In this document: positions 17,554 through 25,921 of the stretch, one piece after another
How positions within the stretch are numbered: position 1 is the first letter of the stretch
How the letters are laid out: the number at the start of each line of letters is the position of its first letter
Assembly: GCA_030835135.1 (NCBI GenBank)
Contig: JAUQWO010000076.1
Span: forward strand, 203,102 to 267,101
DNA: 64,000 nucleotides
Source: Bacteroidota bacterium
Lineage (GTDB): Bacteria > Bacteroidota > Ignavibacteria > UBA10030 > UBA6906
Direction of reading: 5' to 3'
Position numbers and translations under genes: made by a program
The notes under the pieces: generated by a model
The model's database searches: none
Told to the model about the DNA's origin: nothing
The model's input: the letters and a program-made list of their open reading frames with translations, nothing else

Positions 17554-19455
17554 ATGACGAACGGAACAGGTGTGACCACCATCTCCGCTCCCGACATGAA
17601 TGTCCGGCACTGGCTCCTTGATCAGGCCCGCGCATGTGGTGACCGGCACTTTGATCCCGCCTCGGGGCTGTGCCTCATCCCCCGCGATACTCTCTGGTAC
17701 GCCATCGCGCTCCTGCTGGAGCACCCCTCCTCCCGTCGTGAGCTTGCCCTCCGTCTCATGGGAACCATCGTGGGTGGGGACGGGACACATACACCCGCGA
17801 CCATGCTGGCGGTCCTCCATGGTGTGGGAGACGATCTCGACCAGAAGGTCCGGCAGCATATGCGCGATGCGATCGGCGCGGATCTCGTCGCTGCGGCAGG
17901 AGTCCAATGGCGGGACGGCAACGTGAATCATCCGCTCGGGGCGTATGCAACACTCATCCTCGGGGGTGAGTTGTGCGCAGCGGGATGGGCGGTCGATCTC
18001 GGCCTCCGGCGCCTCCGTGAGTTCCAGCGCCTCACCGGTGACCGGCGCGGGAGAGGCAAACGCCAGGCGGGGATGTCGGAATACAACAGTCCGACGTATA
18101 CCGCGCTCGATCTCGTCTTTCTTGCGTTGATCGCGGCATATGCCTCCGACCCTCGGGCACGGGCGTTGGCGCTCTGGCTCGAGCAGCGGCTCTGGATCGA
18201 TTGTGCCCTCCATTATCATGCACCGAGCCAGCAGTTCGCCGGACCACATTCGCGGTGTTATCAGGAAGACTCCACCGGCGGGTTTTCCTCGCTCCATGCG
18301 GTCCTCTTCGCGGCCACCGGTTGGCCGATCCACCGTGACCCTTCGCTGTGTGTGCGGTTCGACCATCCATCGACGCTGCTTCAGTGTGCGCTGACCGCGA
18401 TCACACCGTTCCATGTGAACGATGAGATCATCCGGCTCTTCACGGACAAGCCACTACCTTTATCCGTCCGTATGACCACGTACTCCGAACAGTATCACGA
18501 GAACGCGACCGGGCAGGGGTTCCCCTTCGATCATGAGGTCTACCCGGGTGGATGGCGCGAGCTGACCACGTTCATGAACGGGGAATGGGCGTTGGGCACC
18601 GCCTCGCTCCCGTACGTCAATGGCGGACAGACCGACGGGTTCATGCTGCGTATCCGGCGCTCCACCCCGGTGACAGAGGCATCGTCATTCCGCTCGGTCT
18701 ATATGCGGGGAGTCTTTAACGGTGCGGTGGTCGGACAGCCGAACCAGTGTCATGTCACCGGCGGGCAGATCGATGCCAGCTACCTCTACGAAGAAGCGCG
18801 TTACGGCATCCATCAGCACGAAGGCATCGCGATCGTCATGGTCACGCCCAAGCGCGTCGGGCATCATGGGATCACCAGCTTCCGCCTGGACCTGATCGGG
18901 GGGTGGGCGGTTCCGTTCGATGAACTCTTCATCGATGGCCGGGCCATCACATCGTTGCCGGCCGATGCCGCAGGCACGAGTCGCGTGTACTTCCGGGACG
19001 CGCGGACCTTCGGCGCGCTGATCCCGCTCACGCTGGCGCCGGCCCCGGCAACACCTGTGCGGATCTGGCAGGCGAACGGCCACGTGATGATATCGCTCTT
19101 CAATCATGACGGTCCGCCCGTGAATGTGGCACGCGAGGAACTCACCGGTTGGCGCAATGGGTGCATCGTGCATCTGTCCACCGCCGATGCATGGCCTTCC
19201 TTTGAAGCGTTCCGCGCGATGGTGGCCTCGGGTCAAGTGACGGACGCGATGGGTCCCGACCGCATCCGGCGCGTGCAGTACGCGTCGGCGCAGGGCTCAC
19301 TGGGGGCGGCGTACGATCCCGGACGGGAACGGTTCCTCTCCCGGACCTGGAATGGTCGCGAAGAGACGCTCGAACATCTTGTGATCGAATCCGGTCCCGC
19401 GCGCGAACCACTTCTGGACCCGCTGACCATCTACGGGTCGGAGGCAGGTGCGTGA
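17554..19455 (+). CDS. Cytoplasmic paralogue of the secreted toroid/beta-sandwich protein, possible lyase
   Basis: A 633-residue protein with no signal peptide and no family I can name. Residue-by-residue reading shows it to be a distant paralogue of the secreted protein at 226-2112. N125-H126 matches N122-H123; E176 with S179-P180-x-Y182 matches E177/S180-P181-x-Y183; S233-R234-x-Y236 matches S232-R233-x-Y235. The beta-rich C-terminal halves also align, for example around PSFEAFRAMV here and GSFEAFVAQL there. Both therefore share an (alpha/alpha) toroid plus sandwich fold, with a conserved Asn/His-Glu/Tyr-Arg/Tyr set that would suit a lyase. Its stop overlaps the first ABC permease start, linking it to transport of its substrate. 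Activity is inferred only. Confidence 0.65.
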   Translation: MTNGTGVTTISAPDMNVRHWLLDQARACGDRHFDPASGLCLIPRDTLWYAIALLLEHPSSRRELALRLMGTIVGGDGTHTPATMLAVLHGVGDDLDQKVRQHMRDAIGADLVAAAGVQWRDGNVNHPLGAYATLILGGELCAAGWAVDLGLRRLREFQRLTGDRRGRGKRQAGMSEYNSPTYTALDLVFLALIAAYASDPRARALALWLEQRLWIDCALHYHAPSQQFAGPHSRCYQEDSTGGFSSLHAVLFAATGWPIHRDPSLCVRFDHPSTLLQCALTAITPFHVNDEIIRLFTDKPLPLSVRMTTYSEQYHENATGQGFPFDHEVYPGGWRELTTFMNGEWALGTASLPYVNGGQTDGFMLRIRRSTPVTEASSFRSVYMRGVFNGAVVGQPNQCHVTGGQIDASYLYEEARYGIHQHEGIAIVMVTPKRVGHHGITSFRLDLIGGWAVPFDELFIDGRAITSLPADAAGTSRVYFRDARTFGALIPLTLAPAPATPVRIWQANGHVMISLFNHDGPPVNVAREELTGWRNGCIVHLSTADAWPSFEAFRAMVASGQVTDAMGPDRIRRVQYASAQGSLGAAYDPGRERFLSRTWNGREETLEHLVIESGPAREPLLDPLTIYGSEAGA

Positions 19456-20360
19456 TGACCTCTGGCCGCGACGGACGGACCGGGTATCTGTACATTGCCC
19501 CATGGCTCATCGGCTTTCTTCTGCTGACGGCAGGGCCGATGTGTGTTTCCCTGTATCTGAGCACGACATCGTGGACCATGCTGACCCCGCCGGTCCAGGT
19601 GGGTTTCAGGAACTATGCGGCCATCCTGACTGACGATCCGATCTTCACGGTGAGCCTGCTGAATACGCTGGTCTATGTGGTGCTCTCCGTCCCGCTCGGT
19701 CTTGCCGTCGCCCTTGGCCTCGCGCTCCTGCTCGACCAGAAAGCAAAAGGGGTCGCGATATTCCGAACCGCGTTCTTTCTCCCATCGATCACGAACATGG
19801 TCGCGGTGGCCATGCTCTGGCTCTGGATCTTCAACCCGGAATATGGCCTGTTGAATGCGCTCTTGCAGCATGTCGGTATCGCGGGGCCGCTCTGGCTGCA
19901 GAGCGAAGTGTGGGCGAAGCCCTCGCTCGTCCTCATGTCCCTCTGGGGCGTTGGCGGCACCATGATGATCTTCCTTGCGGCACTGCAGGGTATCCCGCAG
20001 GAATTGTATGAGGCAGCGGAACTCGACGGGGCCGGCCCTCTGAGCCGCTTCATCCATGTCACCGTCCCCATGATCTCACCAGCAGTGCTGTTCAATCTCG
20101 TGGTCGGGATCATCGGCACGTTTCAGGTGTTCACCCAGGCGTTCGTGATGACCGGGACCGCACAGCCCGGGACCGAGGGCGGGCCGAACAATGCAACGCT
20201 GTTCGTGGTGCTGTACCTGTATAAGAAGGCCTTCCAGGAATTCCGCATGGGCTATGCATCGGCGCTCGCGTGGGTCCTGTTCTTCCTGATCCTCGCAGCA
20301 ACGGTCGCGCAGATGCGCATGGCAAAGCGCTGGGTGCACTATGAGGGAGGCGAACGGTGA
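19455..20360 (+). CDS. ABC sugar transporter permease (MalF/UgpA type)
   Basis: A 301-residue inner-membrane permease of the carbohydrate uptake-1 (CUT1) ABC family. It shows six hydrophobic segments beginning with YIAPWLIGFLLLTAGPM, and the cytoplasmic EAA loop YEAAELDGAGPLSRFIHVTVP (about 182-202) that docks the ATPase. The ATG at 19455 is chosen over the GTG at 19452; GGAGG at 19440-19444 lies upstream. With the second permease and the binding lipoprotein that follow, it forms an importer for oligosaccharides. No ATPase gene is found in the window, so a shared MsmX-like ATPase encoded elsewhere is expected. The EAA region lacks any sign of disruption. Confidence 0.93.
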   Translation: MTSGRDGRTGYLYIAPWLIGFLLLTAGPMCVSLYLSTTSWTMLTPPVQVGFRNYAAILTDDPIFTVSLLNTLVYVVLSVPLGLAVALGLALLLDQKAKGVAIFRTAFFLPSITNMVAVAMLWLWIFNPEYGLLNALLQHVGIAGPLWLQSEVWAKPSLVLMSLWGVGGTMMIFLAALQGIPQELYEAAELDGAGPLSRFIHVTVPMISPAVLFNLVVGIIGTFQVFTQAFVMTGTAQPGTEGGPNNATLFVVLYLYKKAFQEFRMGYASALAWVLFFLILAATVAQMRMAKRWVHYEGGER

Positions 20361-21226
20361 GGCGCATGGACACATCGTGGAGGGCGACACTGACGATGAC
20401 CCTCCGGACAAGCCTGCTGTACGGCATCCTGAGCGTTCTCGGGGCGGCGTTCACGCTCCCACTCGTATGGATGCTCTCTGTGTCCCTGCAGGATGCCTCA
20501 GGCGTGTTTGCCCAGCCCTTCCAGTGGATACCCCCGTCCCCCCGGTGGGAGAACTATATCGATGCGGTGACGCTGTTCCCGTTCAGCCGGTATCTCTTCA
20601 ATACATCCGTGATCACCGTGAGCGTCGTGGTCCTCACCGTGCTGTCCTCGTCCCTCGTGGCATATGGATTCTCCCGGCTGCGCTTCCGCGGGCGTGATGC
20701 CCTCTTTGCGGTCTGTCTGTCCACCATGATGCTGCCGGGGCAGGTGACGATGATCCCGCTGTACGCCGCATATGCGCGGCTCGGGTGGATCGATACGTGG
20801 TATCCCCTGATCGTCCCGGCTGTGTTCGGATCGCCGTTCTACATCTTCCTGTTCCGGCAATTCTTCATGACGATCCCGCGGGAGTATGACGAAGCGGCGC
20901 GGCTCGATGGCGCGGGACGGTTCAGGATCTACTGGAGCATCATCCTGCCACTCGCCCGTCCGGCGGTCGCAACGGTGGCACTCTTCTGTTTCATCGGGGC
21001 ATGGAATGATTTCTTCAACCCGCTGATCTATATCAATAGCCCGGAGAAAGCCACGCTGACCCTCGGGCTCCATATGCTGAAGAACCAGATCGTGGGCTCC
21101 GGCTCCGTCCAGTGGCACGTCCTGATGGCCGCCGCACTGGTGGTGATGATCCCGAACGTCATCGTCTTTATCGCGGCGCAGAAGCATTTCGTCAAAGGGC
21201 TGCAGATGGGAGGGCTCCGCGGATGA
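20357..21226 (+). CDS. ABC sugar transporter permease (MalG/UgpE type)
   Basis: A 289-residue CUT1 permease, partner of the preceding one. Hydrophobic segments start at about residue 20, and the EAA loop YDEAARLDGAGRFRIYWSIILP is at about 176-197. A GTG start at 20357 is chosen because GGGAGG at 20345-20350 is ideally spaced and the codon overlaps the upstream stop; an ATG at 20366 would remove only three residues. The C-terminal end matches the family (FVKGLQMGGLRG). The gene is coupled to the binding-protein gene by another ATGA overlap. Confidence 0.93.
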   Translation: MRRMDTSWRATLTMTLRTSLLYGILSVLGAAFTLPLVWMLSVSLQDASGVFAQPFQWIPPSPRWENYIDAVTLFPFSRYLFNTSVITVSVVVLTVLSSSLVAYGFSRLRFRGRDALFAVCLSTMMLPGQVTMIPLYAAYARLGWIDTWYPLIVPAVFGSPFYIFLFRQFFMTIPREYDEAARLDGAGRFRIYWSIILPLARPAVATVALFCFIGAWNDFFNPLIYINSPEKATLTLGLHMLKNQIVGSGSVQWHVLMAAALVVMIPNVIVFIAAQKHFVKGLQMGGLRG

Positions 21227-22563
21227 GAGCATGCATCGGTGTTGTGATCCTCGCGGTCTTCGTTGCGGGGTGCGGCGGCAACCAGCAGTCCGCTCCGGGC
21301 ACGGTGACCTATAACTGCCCCGCGAATGCCGTGGAGGTCGCCGTACTGCAGAAGGAGATCCCCGCATTCGCGGAGACGTCCGGTGTGACCATCGTCCTGC
21401 ATCCGTTCTCGGGACAGGAAAAACTCTATGCGATGATGGCAGCGGACAAGGCGCCGGATATCTTTTATACGAACAGCACGATGCGGGATGAACTCGCCGC
21501 GAGCGGACGGTTGCTCGATCTGCGAACGGTTGCGGCGCATGATCCGTTCGTCGGGCGGCTCTGGCCGCACGTTGTCGACGGTGGCATGGCGGCGGATAGC
21601 GGGTGGTATAGCGTCGGGAACTGGGAATTCACCTGCGGCGTGTACTACCGCAAAGACATGTTCGATGCCGCGGGGATAGCGTATCCCGACAGTGCCTGGA
21701 CCTGGGATGAGATGGTCGCGGCGGCGCGGGCATTGACCCGGCGCAGCGGACCAGGGGGAGCGCCTGCCCGGTATGGGATCTACTGTGGCAGCCATTTCGT
21801 GGAAGCCCTGGAGATCATGAATGGCAGCCGTTTCCCACGGGGCGGTACGCGTCTGGAACTGCCGGCAACCTCTCGTGAAGTCTATCGCCGGTATCTCGAC
21901 CTCATGAACGATGGGCTGATGCCCGACCTGCGCACGGTCCAGGCATTGGGCATGCAGGCACCACAGCTCCTGCAAACAGGGCGGGTGGCGATGCTCGTGG
22001 AGGCCGTTCCGCATCAGTCCCTGATCGAAGCACTGACCGTTCCCTGGGGCGTTGCGCCCCTGCCGCGGTTTCCCGGGAAGGCACCGGCCTATTTCCGATC
22101 GGCGAGCGGAGGGCTATCGATCTCATCCCACACCGCCGATGCGCGCGCTTCCTGGAAAGCACTGAAATGGATCATCGGAGGTGCGTCGACCTATCAGCCG
22201 AATCCCGTCCTGCGTGACGTGGATTTTGTGGGTGGTTGGGAGAGCAGATATGCCGCTCTTCGGGGGAGCGGCTTCCGTGAGGTGTGGGATCTGAGTCTGC
22301 GCCATAACGGCGGCGATCCACGGTTCTTCGTCCGGTTCTCGAGTTGGGCGTCCGCTCCGATCATGGAGAGGCTGCAGCCACTGCTCGACCGGGTGTGGGC
22401 ACGCGAACTCCCGGTGGATGAACTCGCAGCGCATGTGGATGAGATCAACCGCGCAGCCCGCACACAGATCGAGACCTCACTGCGCACGTCCGTGTACGGG
22501 TCATCGTTCCGCGCACGCATTGAAACGGACCTGCAGACGATGGAGGTCGCTCCTGCGCCTTGA
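21223..22563 (+). CDS. ABC sugar transporter substrate-binding lipoprotein
   Basis: A 446-residue extracytoplasmic solute-binding protein of the CUT1 family (family 1 binding proteins). The N-terminus MRACIGVVILAVFVAGC is a lipoprotein signal with lipobox VAGC. Further on, FAETSGVTIVLHPFSG and the stretch TWDEMVAAARALTR are typical of sugar-binding proteins, as is the use of aromatic residues. The frame is open further upstream, but the ATG at 21223 gives the lipoprotein signal and overlaps the permease stop. Unusually it is encoded after the permeases instead of before them. Ligand specificity cannot be read; an oligosaccharide from the polymer degraded by this operon is likely. Confidence 0.92.
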   Translation: MRACIGVVILAVFVAGCGGNQQSAPGTVTYNCPANAVEVAVLQKEIPAFAETSGVTIVLHPFSGQEKLYAMMAADKAPDIFYTNSTMRDELAASGRLLDLRTVAAHDPFVGRLWPHVVDGGMAADSGWYSVGNWEFTCGVYYRKDMFDAAGIAYPDSAWTWDEMVAAARALTRRSGPGGAPARYGIYCGSHFVEALEIMNGSRFPRGGTRLELPATSREVYRRYLDLMNDGLMPDLRTVQALGMQAPQLLQTGRVAMLVEAVPHQSLIEALTVPWGVAPLPRFPGKAPAYFRSASGGLSISSHTADARASWKALKWIIGGASTYQPNPVLRDVDFVGGWESRYAALRGSGFREVWDLSLRHNGGDPRFFVRFSSWASAPIMERLQPLLDRVWARELPVDELAAHVDEINRAARTQIETSLRTSVYGSSFRARIETDLQTMEVAPAP

Positions 22564-23902
22564 GCTGACAGGGCCGGCTGCGTGCCGGATATGGGATGGC
22601 GAAGAACTCGTCGCGGAGATCCACGCGCTGCGCATGACGTTCTTCAGGACCCGGGTGGGACAACCGCCACTTCTCGGCTCCACATTCCCATTGGCGCTCT
22701 ACTGGCAGCAATATGCTGACCATGAGCACCCGGAACGGAATATGTCGTCGATGGCAACGGTCACTGCCGGCACCACCACCGCACGTTCCGTTGCGGTCGT
22801 CTGCACGGGAACAACGGCATCCGGCGTCGCAACGAGCACGTACCATCTCAACGTGACAGCGGAGGACGATGGCCGGTATGAGGTCCATGTGGAGGCAGAG
22901 CTTCACGTCACGGGAGCCGCCGGGTGGCGGGTGACACCGAATCCGCACCACGGTGAGCTGGAATTCTGCGATCTGTGGGTCGAGGGGAGTTTTGTTCCAG
23001 GAGATGGCGGGACGAAGCGGTATCAGAGGCATGCCGTGCGCCGTGCCGGTGACGTGGTGCTGATCCCACACCATCATTGCGAATCGGATGACAAACATAA
23101 CATCCTGATGCATGCGGGCGATGAAGCTGCCTGGCTGACCGAAGACGATAACCCCGTGGTGCGGATCGAATCCTCTTCCGGGGTCGCGGCGGGGATCTGT
23201 GCATATATGTGGGATATGCACTTCGCTTATACCGTGTGCCAGGGAGGCGAGCCGGTGACGCTGCCCCGGGGCTTCATCGCCCGGGCACGCTTCTCTCTCC
23301 GGAGCATGCCGCGGAACGAGGCAGACCTGTGGTTGCGGGTGGCCAGAACTGCCCGTCCGGGCGGACTCGCCGATGTCCCCGTTCATGTCCGTGGTGTGCA
23401 CACATTCACCGACACGTTCGCCAGTGCGGATCTCACCAGGACCGACCTCTGGCCATGGGCGTTCGAAGTGCTGGAAGGTGGAAGGACACTGGTCGAAGGG
23501 AAGATCGACAGGGAGGTGGGGTTTGACGACTCCGCCTCGCTCAAGATCGGCGCGTCTGCCGGGGGGAGGGGCCGCTGGGTCCTCACGACGATCGGCCCGG
23601 CATTCAGCGGTCCTCCGTTCATCCCGGGGAGACACTATCGCCTGTCCGCACGCGTCCGTACGCGCGGTGGCACCGCCACCGTTGCTCTCGCACTTCATCG
23701 TTCGGATGCGCCGGGAGTGTACGATCCGTCGGGGTATGAAGAGTTCACGGGTCAGACACGATCCGTGGAGAATGGATGGGCCCTGGTGGTCGTGGAGACG
23801 CCCCCGATCGCTCCCGCACCCGACCGGGTTCATTGCCGGCTGTATCATGCCGGCGAAGGCATAGGCTGGTTCGACAACGTTCTTTTCGAGGAGTACGACT
23901 GA
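22553..23902 (+). CDS. Unassigned beta-rich protein with C-terminal carbohydrate-binding-like domain; probable CTG start
   Basis: A 449-residue protein of unknown function without signal peptide. The last 150 residues, with GRHYRLSARVRTRGG and the ending GIGWFDNVLFEEYD, resemble a carbohydrate-binding jelly-roll of the CBM4/9 type. The N-terminal 300 residues are beta-rich and histidine-rich (PHHHCESDDKHN at about 176-187). No ATG, GTG or TTG lies in frame between a TTG at 22520 and an ATG at 22634. The sequence GGAGGT at 22542-22547 lies five bases before an in-frame CTG at 22553, so a CTG start overlapping the upstream stop by 11 bases is the best reading. A TTG start at 22520 is possible. 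It may be a lyase or a glycan-binding accessory protein. Confidence 0.6.
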   Translation: MRLELTGPAACRIWDGEELVAEIHALRMTFFRTRVGQPPLLGSTFPLALYWQQYADHEHPERNMSSMATVTAGTTTARSVAVVCTGTTASGVATSTYHLNVTAEDDGRYEVHVEAELHVTGAAGWRVTPNPHHGELEFCDLWVEGSFVPGDGGTKRYQRHAVRRAGDVVLIPHHHCESDDKHNILMHAGDEAAWLTEDDNPVVRIESSSGVAAGICAYMWDMHFAYTVCQGGEPVTLPRGFIARARFSLRSMPRNEADLWLRVARTARPGGLADVPVHVRGVHTFTDTFASADLTRTDLWPWAFEVLEGGRTLVEGKIDREVGFDDSASLKIGASAGGRGRWVLTTIGPAFSGPPFIPGRHYRLSARVRTRGGTATVALALHRSDAPGVYDPSGYEEFTGQTRSVENGWALVVVETPPIAPAPDRVHCRLYHAGEGIGWFDNVLFEEYD

Positions 23903-23905
23903 TCC

Positions 23906-25921
23906 ATGAATCGTGAAAAGCATATCCTTCCTGTGACCCCCATGGTGTGGACCATCCCCGATGCCGTGATCGAGGACGCGGTGTTGCGCGAGACGCAGTT
24001 CCGGGCGCTCGTGGCTGCCGGGTTCGATGGTGTGGCGGTGTTCGTCCGTTGCACACGGTACACGTGGGACGACCCCGAGGCCCGCGCGGCCGTTGCACAC
24101 ATCAGCAGAATGTGCAAGGCGTCCGGCCTGAAACTCTGGATCGGTCCGGACCCGCGGTTCATCTCGCGGACGCTGATCGGGGAGCACGGGGGGGCTGAAG
24201 TTCTGTTGTTCGGGAACGCAAGCCGTGCATCCGTCTTTCCCCACCGTGTGCCTGTCGAAGCTGGCCGCTTCTCGGTCCGGTGTGAACTCACACCGCGGCA
24301 CGGTCACATGTTCCACGAGGTCGCCCTGGAATACCTGCCGCTGGGATTGGCGCGCGTGTATGCCGTGAGGAGTGGCGTCACCTCCATCGCCCATGATGAT
24401 ATCACGGACATTACCGCCTCGTCCCGCATGTTCTACAACGCGCGTGACAGATATGTGGAAGCATTCGGGACCTTTGCGCCGCCGGACGGTGGGGCCTGGG
24501 ACATCCTCGCGTTCTTCCGTGTGCGCTCGTCCCATATGGACTACTCCAGCCGGGCGCAGATGCGTGCGTATGCGCGCCGGCTGGCAGCGCAGAAGAAAGC
24601 AGGGATCCACCCGCAGGGCCTCATGTGGGATGAACCCGGATACACCTGCACGTATGGCAGCCTTCCGTTCACCCCGGTGATCCGTACCGCGTGGACGGAA
24701 TCGCTCGGGCTCTCACCGGAGAAGGTGCTCTGGAAGCTCGCACTTGACGCTGCCGATGGTTCCCATTCCCACGTGCGCCAGTCGTACTACCGCATCGTCC
24801 AACAAACCGTCGTGGATGCGCAGCGCGCGACGAACCGGGTGATACGGCGCCTCTGGGGTCAATACTGCGTGGCCGGGATCCACGACACCTGGCACTTTGA
24901 ATCCGGCGACATGTGCGACATGAACCATGGCAGCATGGACCTCTGGAAGGGGGGCGAGGCCAAGAGCGGTGGCTTTGTGGACGTTGGCGGCGTGAACGAC
25001 CTCCGTCTTCCGGGCTCGCCCTATTACGCGAACCTTGCCGCACTCAGTGTCATCGCGGCATCGTTGGGGCGGCACTCACCCGGGAAGTTCGCGTACAACA
25101 ATCTGTGGACCGTCGGCGACGACGACGGCGAAGGGTGGCAGCTGTCCGTGATGGACCATTGCGTGGATGTGCTGGCGTTCGCCGGCAACCGATGGCTCGC
25201 CCATGCCTACGGGCCGGTCGGCACGATCGGGCAGGAACGCTCCTTCCTCGGGTCGCCGCCGTTGCCGGGATATCCCGACCACAGCACGTGGCCGGGCTTT
25301 CCGGTCTGGAACAAACGCCTGCAGGATCACGTGCAGGCTACGGGTGGGGCGCTTCCCGTGGCGAATGTGTTGTTGGTCTTCCCCGTGGATCTTCTCCACG
25401 CGCTCGCCGACCCGCGTGCGGACCGGCTCGCGGCGGAGGTGTTTGCTGGTGTCCTTGCGCTGCTGGATGATCACTTTCACCCGGATGTCATCTCGCCACT
25501 CCTTGCATCGCGTGGACGGTGGATCAACGGTTCGTTCGTTCTGGGTCGGCACCGGTATGACGCCGTCGCTCTCCCGTACGCGAAGGAGGTCGATAAGAAC
25601 ATGGCAGCCGCGATGCGCAACGGGGGCGACCTGGTGATCCGGTTCGATCCCACCGCGGCATCGGCACTGCCGAAGCATCTTGCACTGCTCGGTATCCCGC
25701 GTCCAGCCCGCGGCCCTGCGGGAAGTTGGATCAGCATGACCGCCGGTTCGCAGGAATCGGTCGTGACCGTTATTCCCTCCCGTCATACCGGTGTCATGGA
25801 AGGCAAGGTCACCTGTGGCGGGGCCGAGGTATTCCTGCCGCGGACATCGGGGCTGGTACGCGTCCATTTCCGCGAAGGCTCCACCCCTCTGGTGAGATCG
25901 GACGTCCATCGGCTGCCGTGA
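23906..25921 (+). CDS. Glycoside-hydrolase-like protein (TIM barrel plus trimerisation-like domain; GH106/GH42-like)
   Basis: A 671-residue cytoplasmic protein with no family I can assign firmly. The N-terminal half looks like a TIM barrel. PQGLMWDEPGY carries E243, a candidate catalytic acid, and further acidic/aromatic positions follow in HDTWHFESGD (about 330-340). After about residue 480 a flavodoxin-like segment appears (VANVLLVFPVDLLHALADPR, then a long helix and YDAVALPY). Such a segment follows the barrel in GH106 rhamnosidases and in the trimerisation domain of GH42 galactosidases. This supports a glycosidase of that broad group. Four bases overlap the next gene, a heparinase-like protein. 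Substrate is unknown. Confidence 0.6.
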   Translation: MNREKHILPVTPMVWTIPDAVIEDAVLRETQFRALVAAGFDGVAVFVRCTRYTWDDPEARAAVAHISRMCKASGLKLWIGPDPRFISRTLIGEHGGAEVLLFGNASRASVFPHRVPVEAGRFSVRCELTPRHGHMFHEVALEYLPLGLARVYAVRSGVTSIAHDDITDITASSRMFYNARDRYVEAFGTFAPPDGGAWDILAFFRVRSSHMDYSSRAQMRAYARRLAAQKKAGIHPQGLMWDEPGYTCTYGSLPFTPVIRTAWTESLGLSPEKVLWKLALDAADGSHSHVRQSYYRIVQQTVVDAQRATNRVIRRLWGQYCVAGIHDTWHFESGDMCDMNHGSMDLWKGGEAKSGGFVDVGGVNDLRLPGSPYYANLAALSVIAASLGRHSPGKFAYNNLWTVGDDDGEGWQLSVMDHCVDVLAFAGNRWLAHAYGPVGTIGQERSFLGSPPLPGYPDHSTWPGFPVWNKRLQDHVQATGGALPVANVLLVFPVDLLHALADPRADRLAAEVFAGVLALLDDHFHPDVISPLLASRGRWINGSFVLGRHRYDAVALPYAKEVDKNMAAAMRNGGDLVIRFDPTAASALPKHLALLGIPRPARGPAGSWISMTAGSQESVVTVIPSRHTGVMEGKVTCGGAEVFLPRTSGLVRVHFREGSTPLVRSDVHRLP

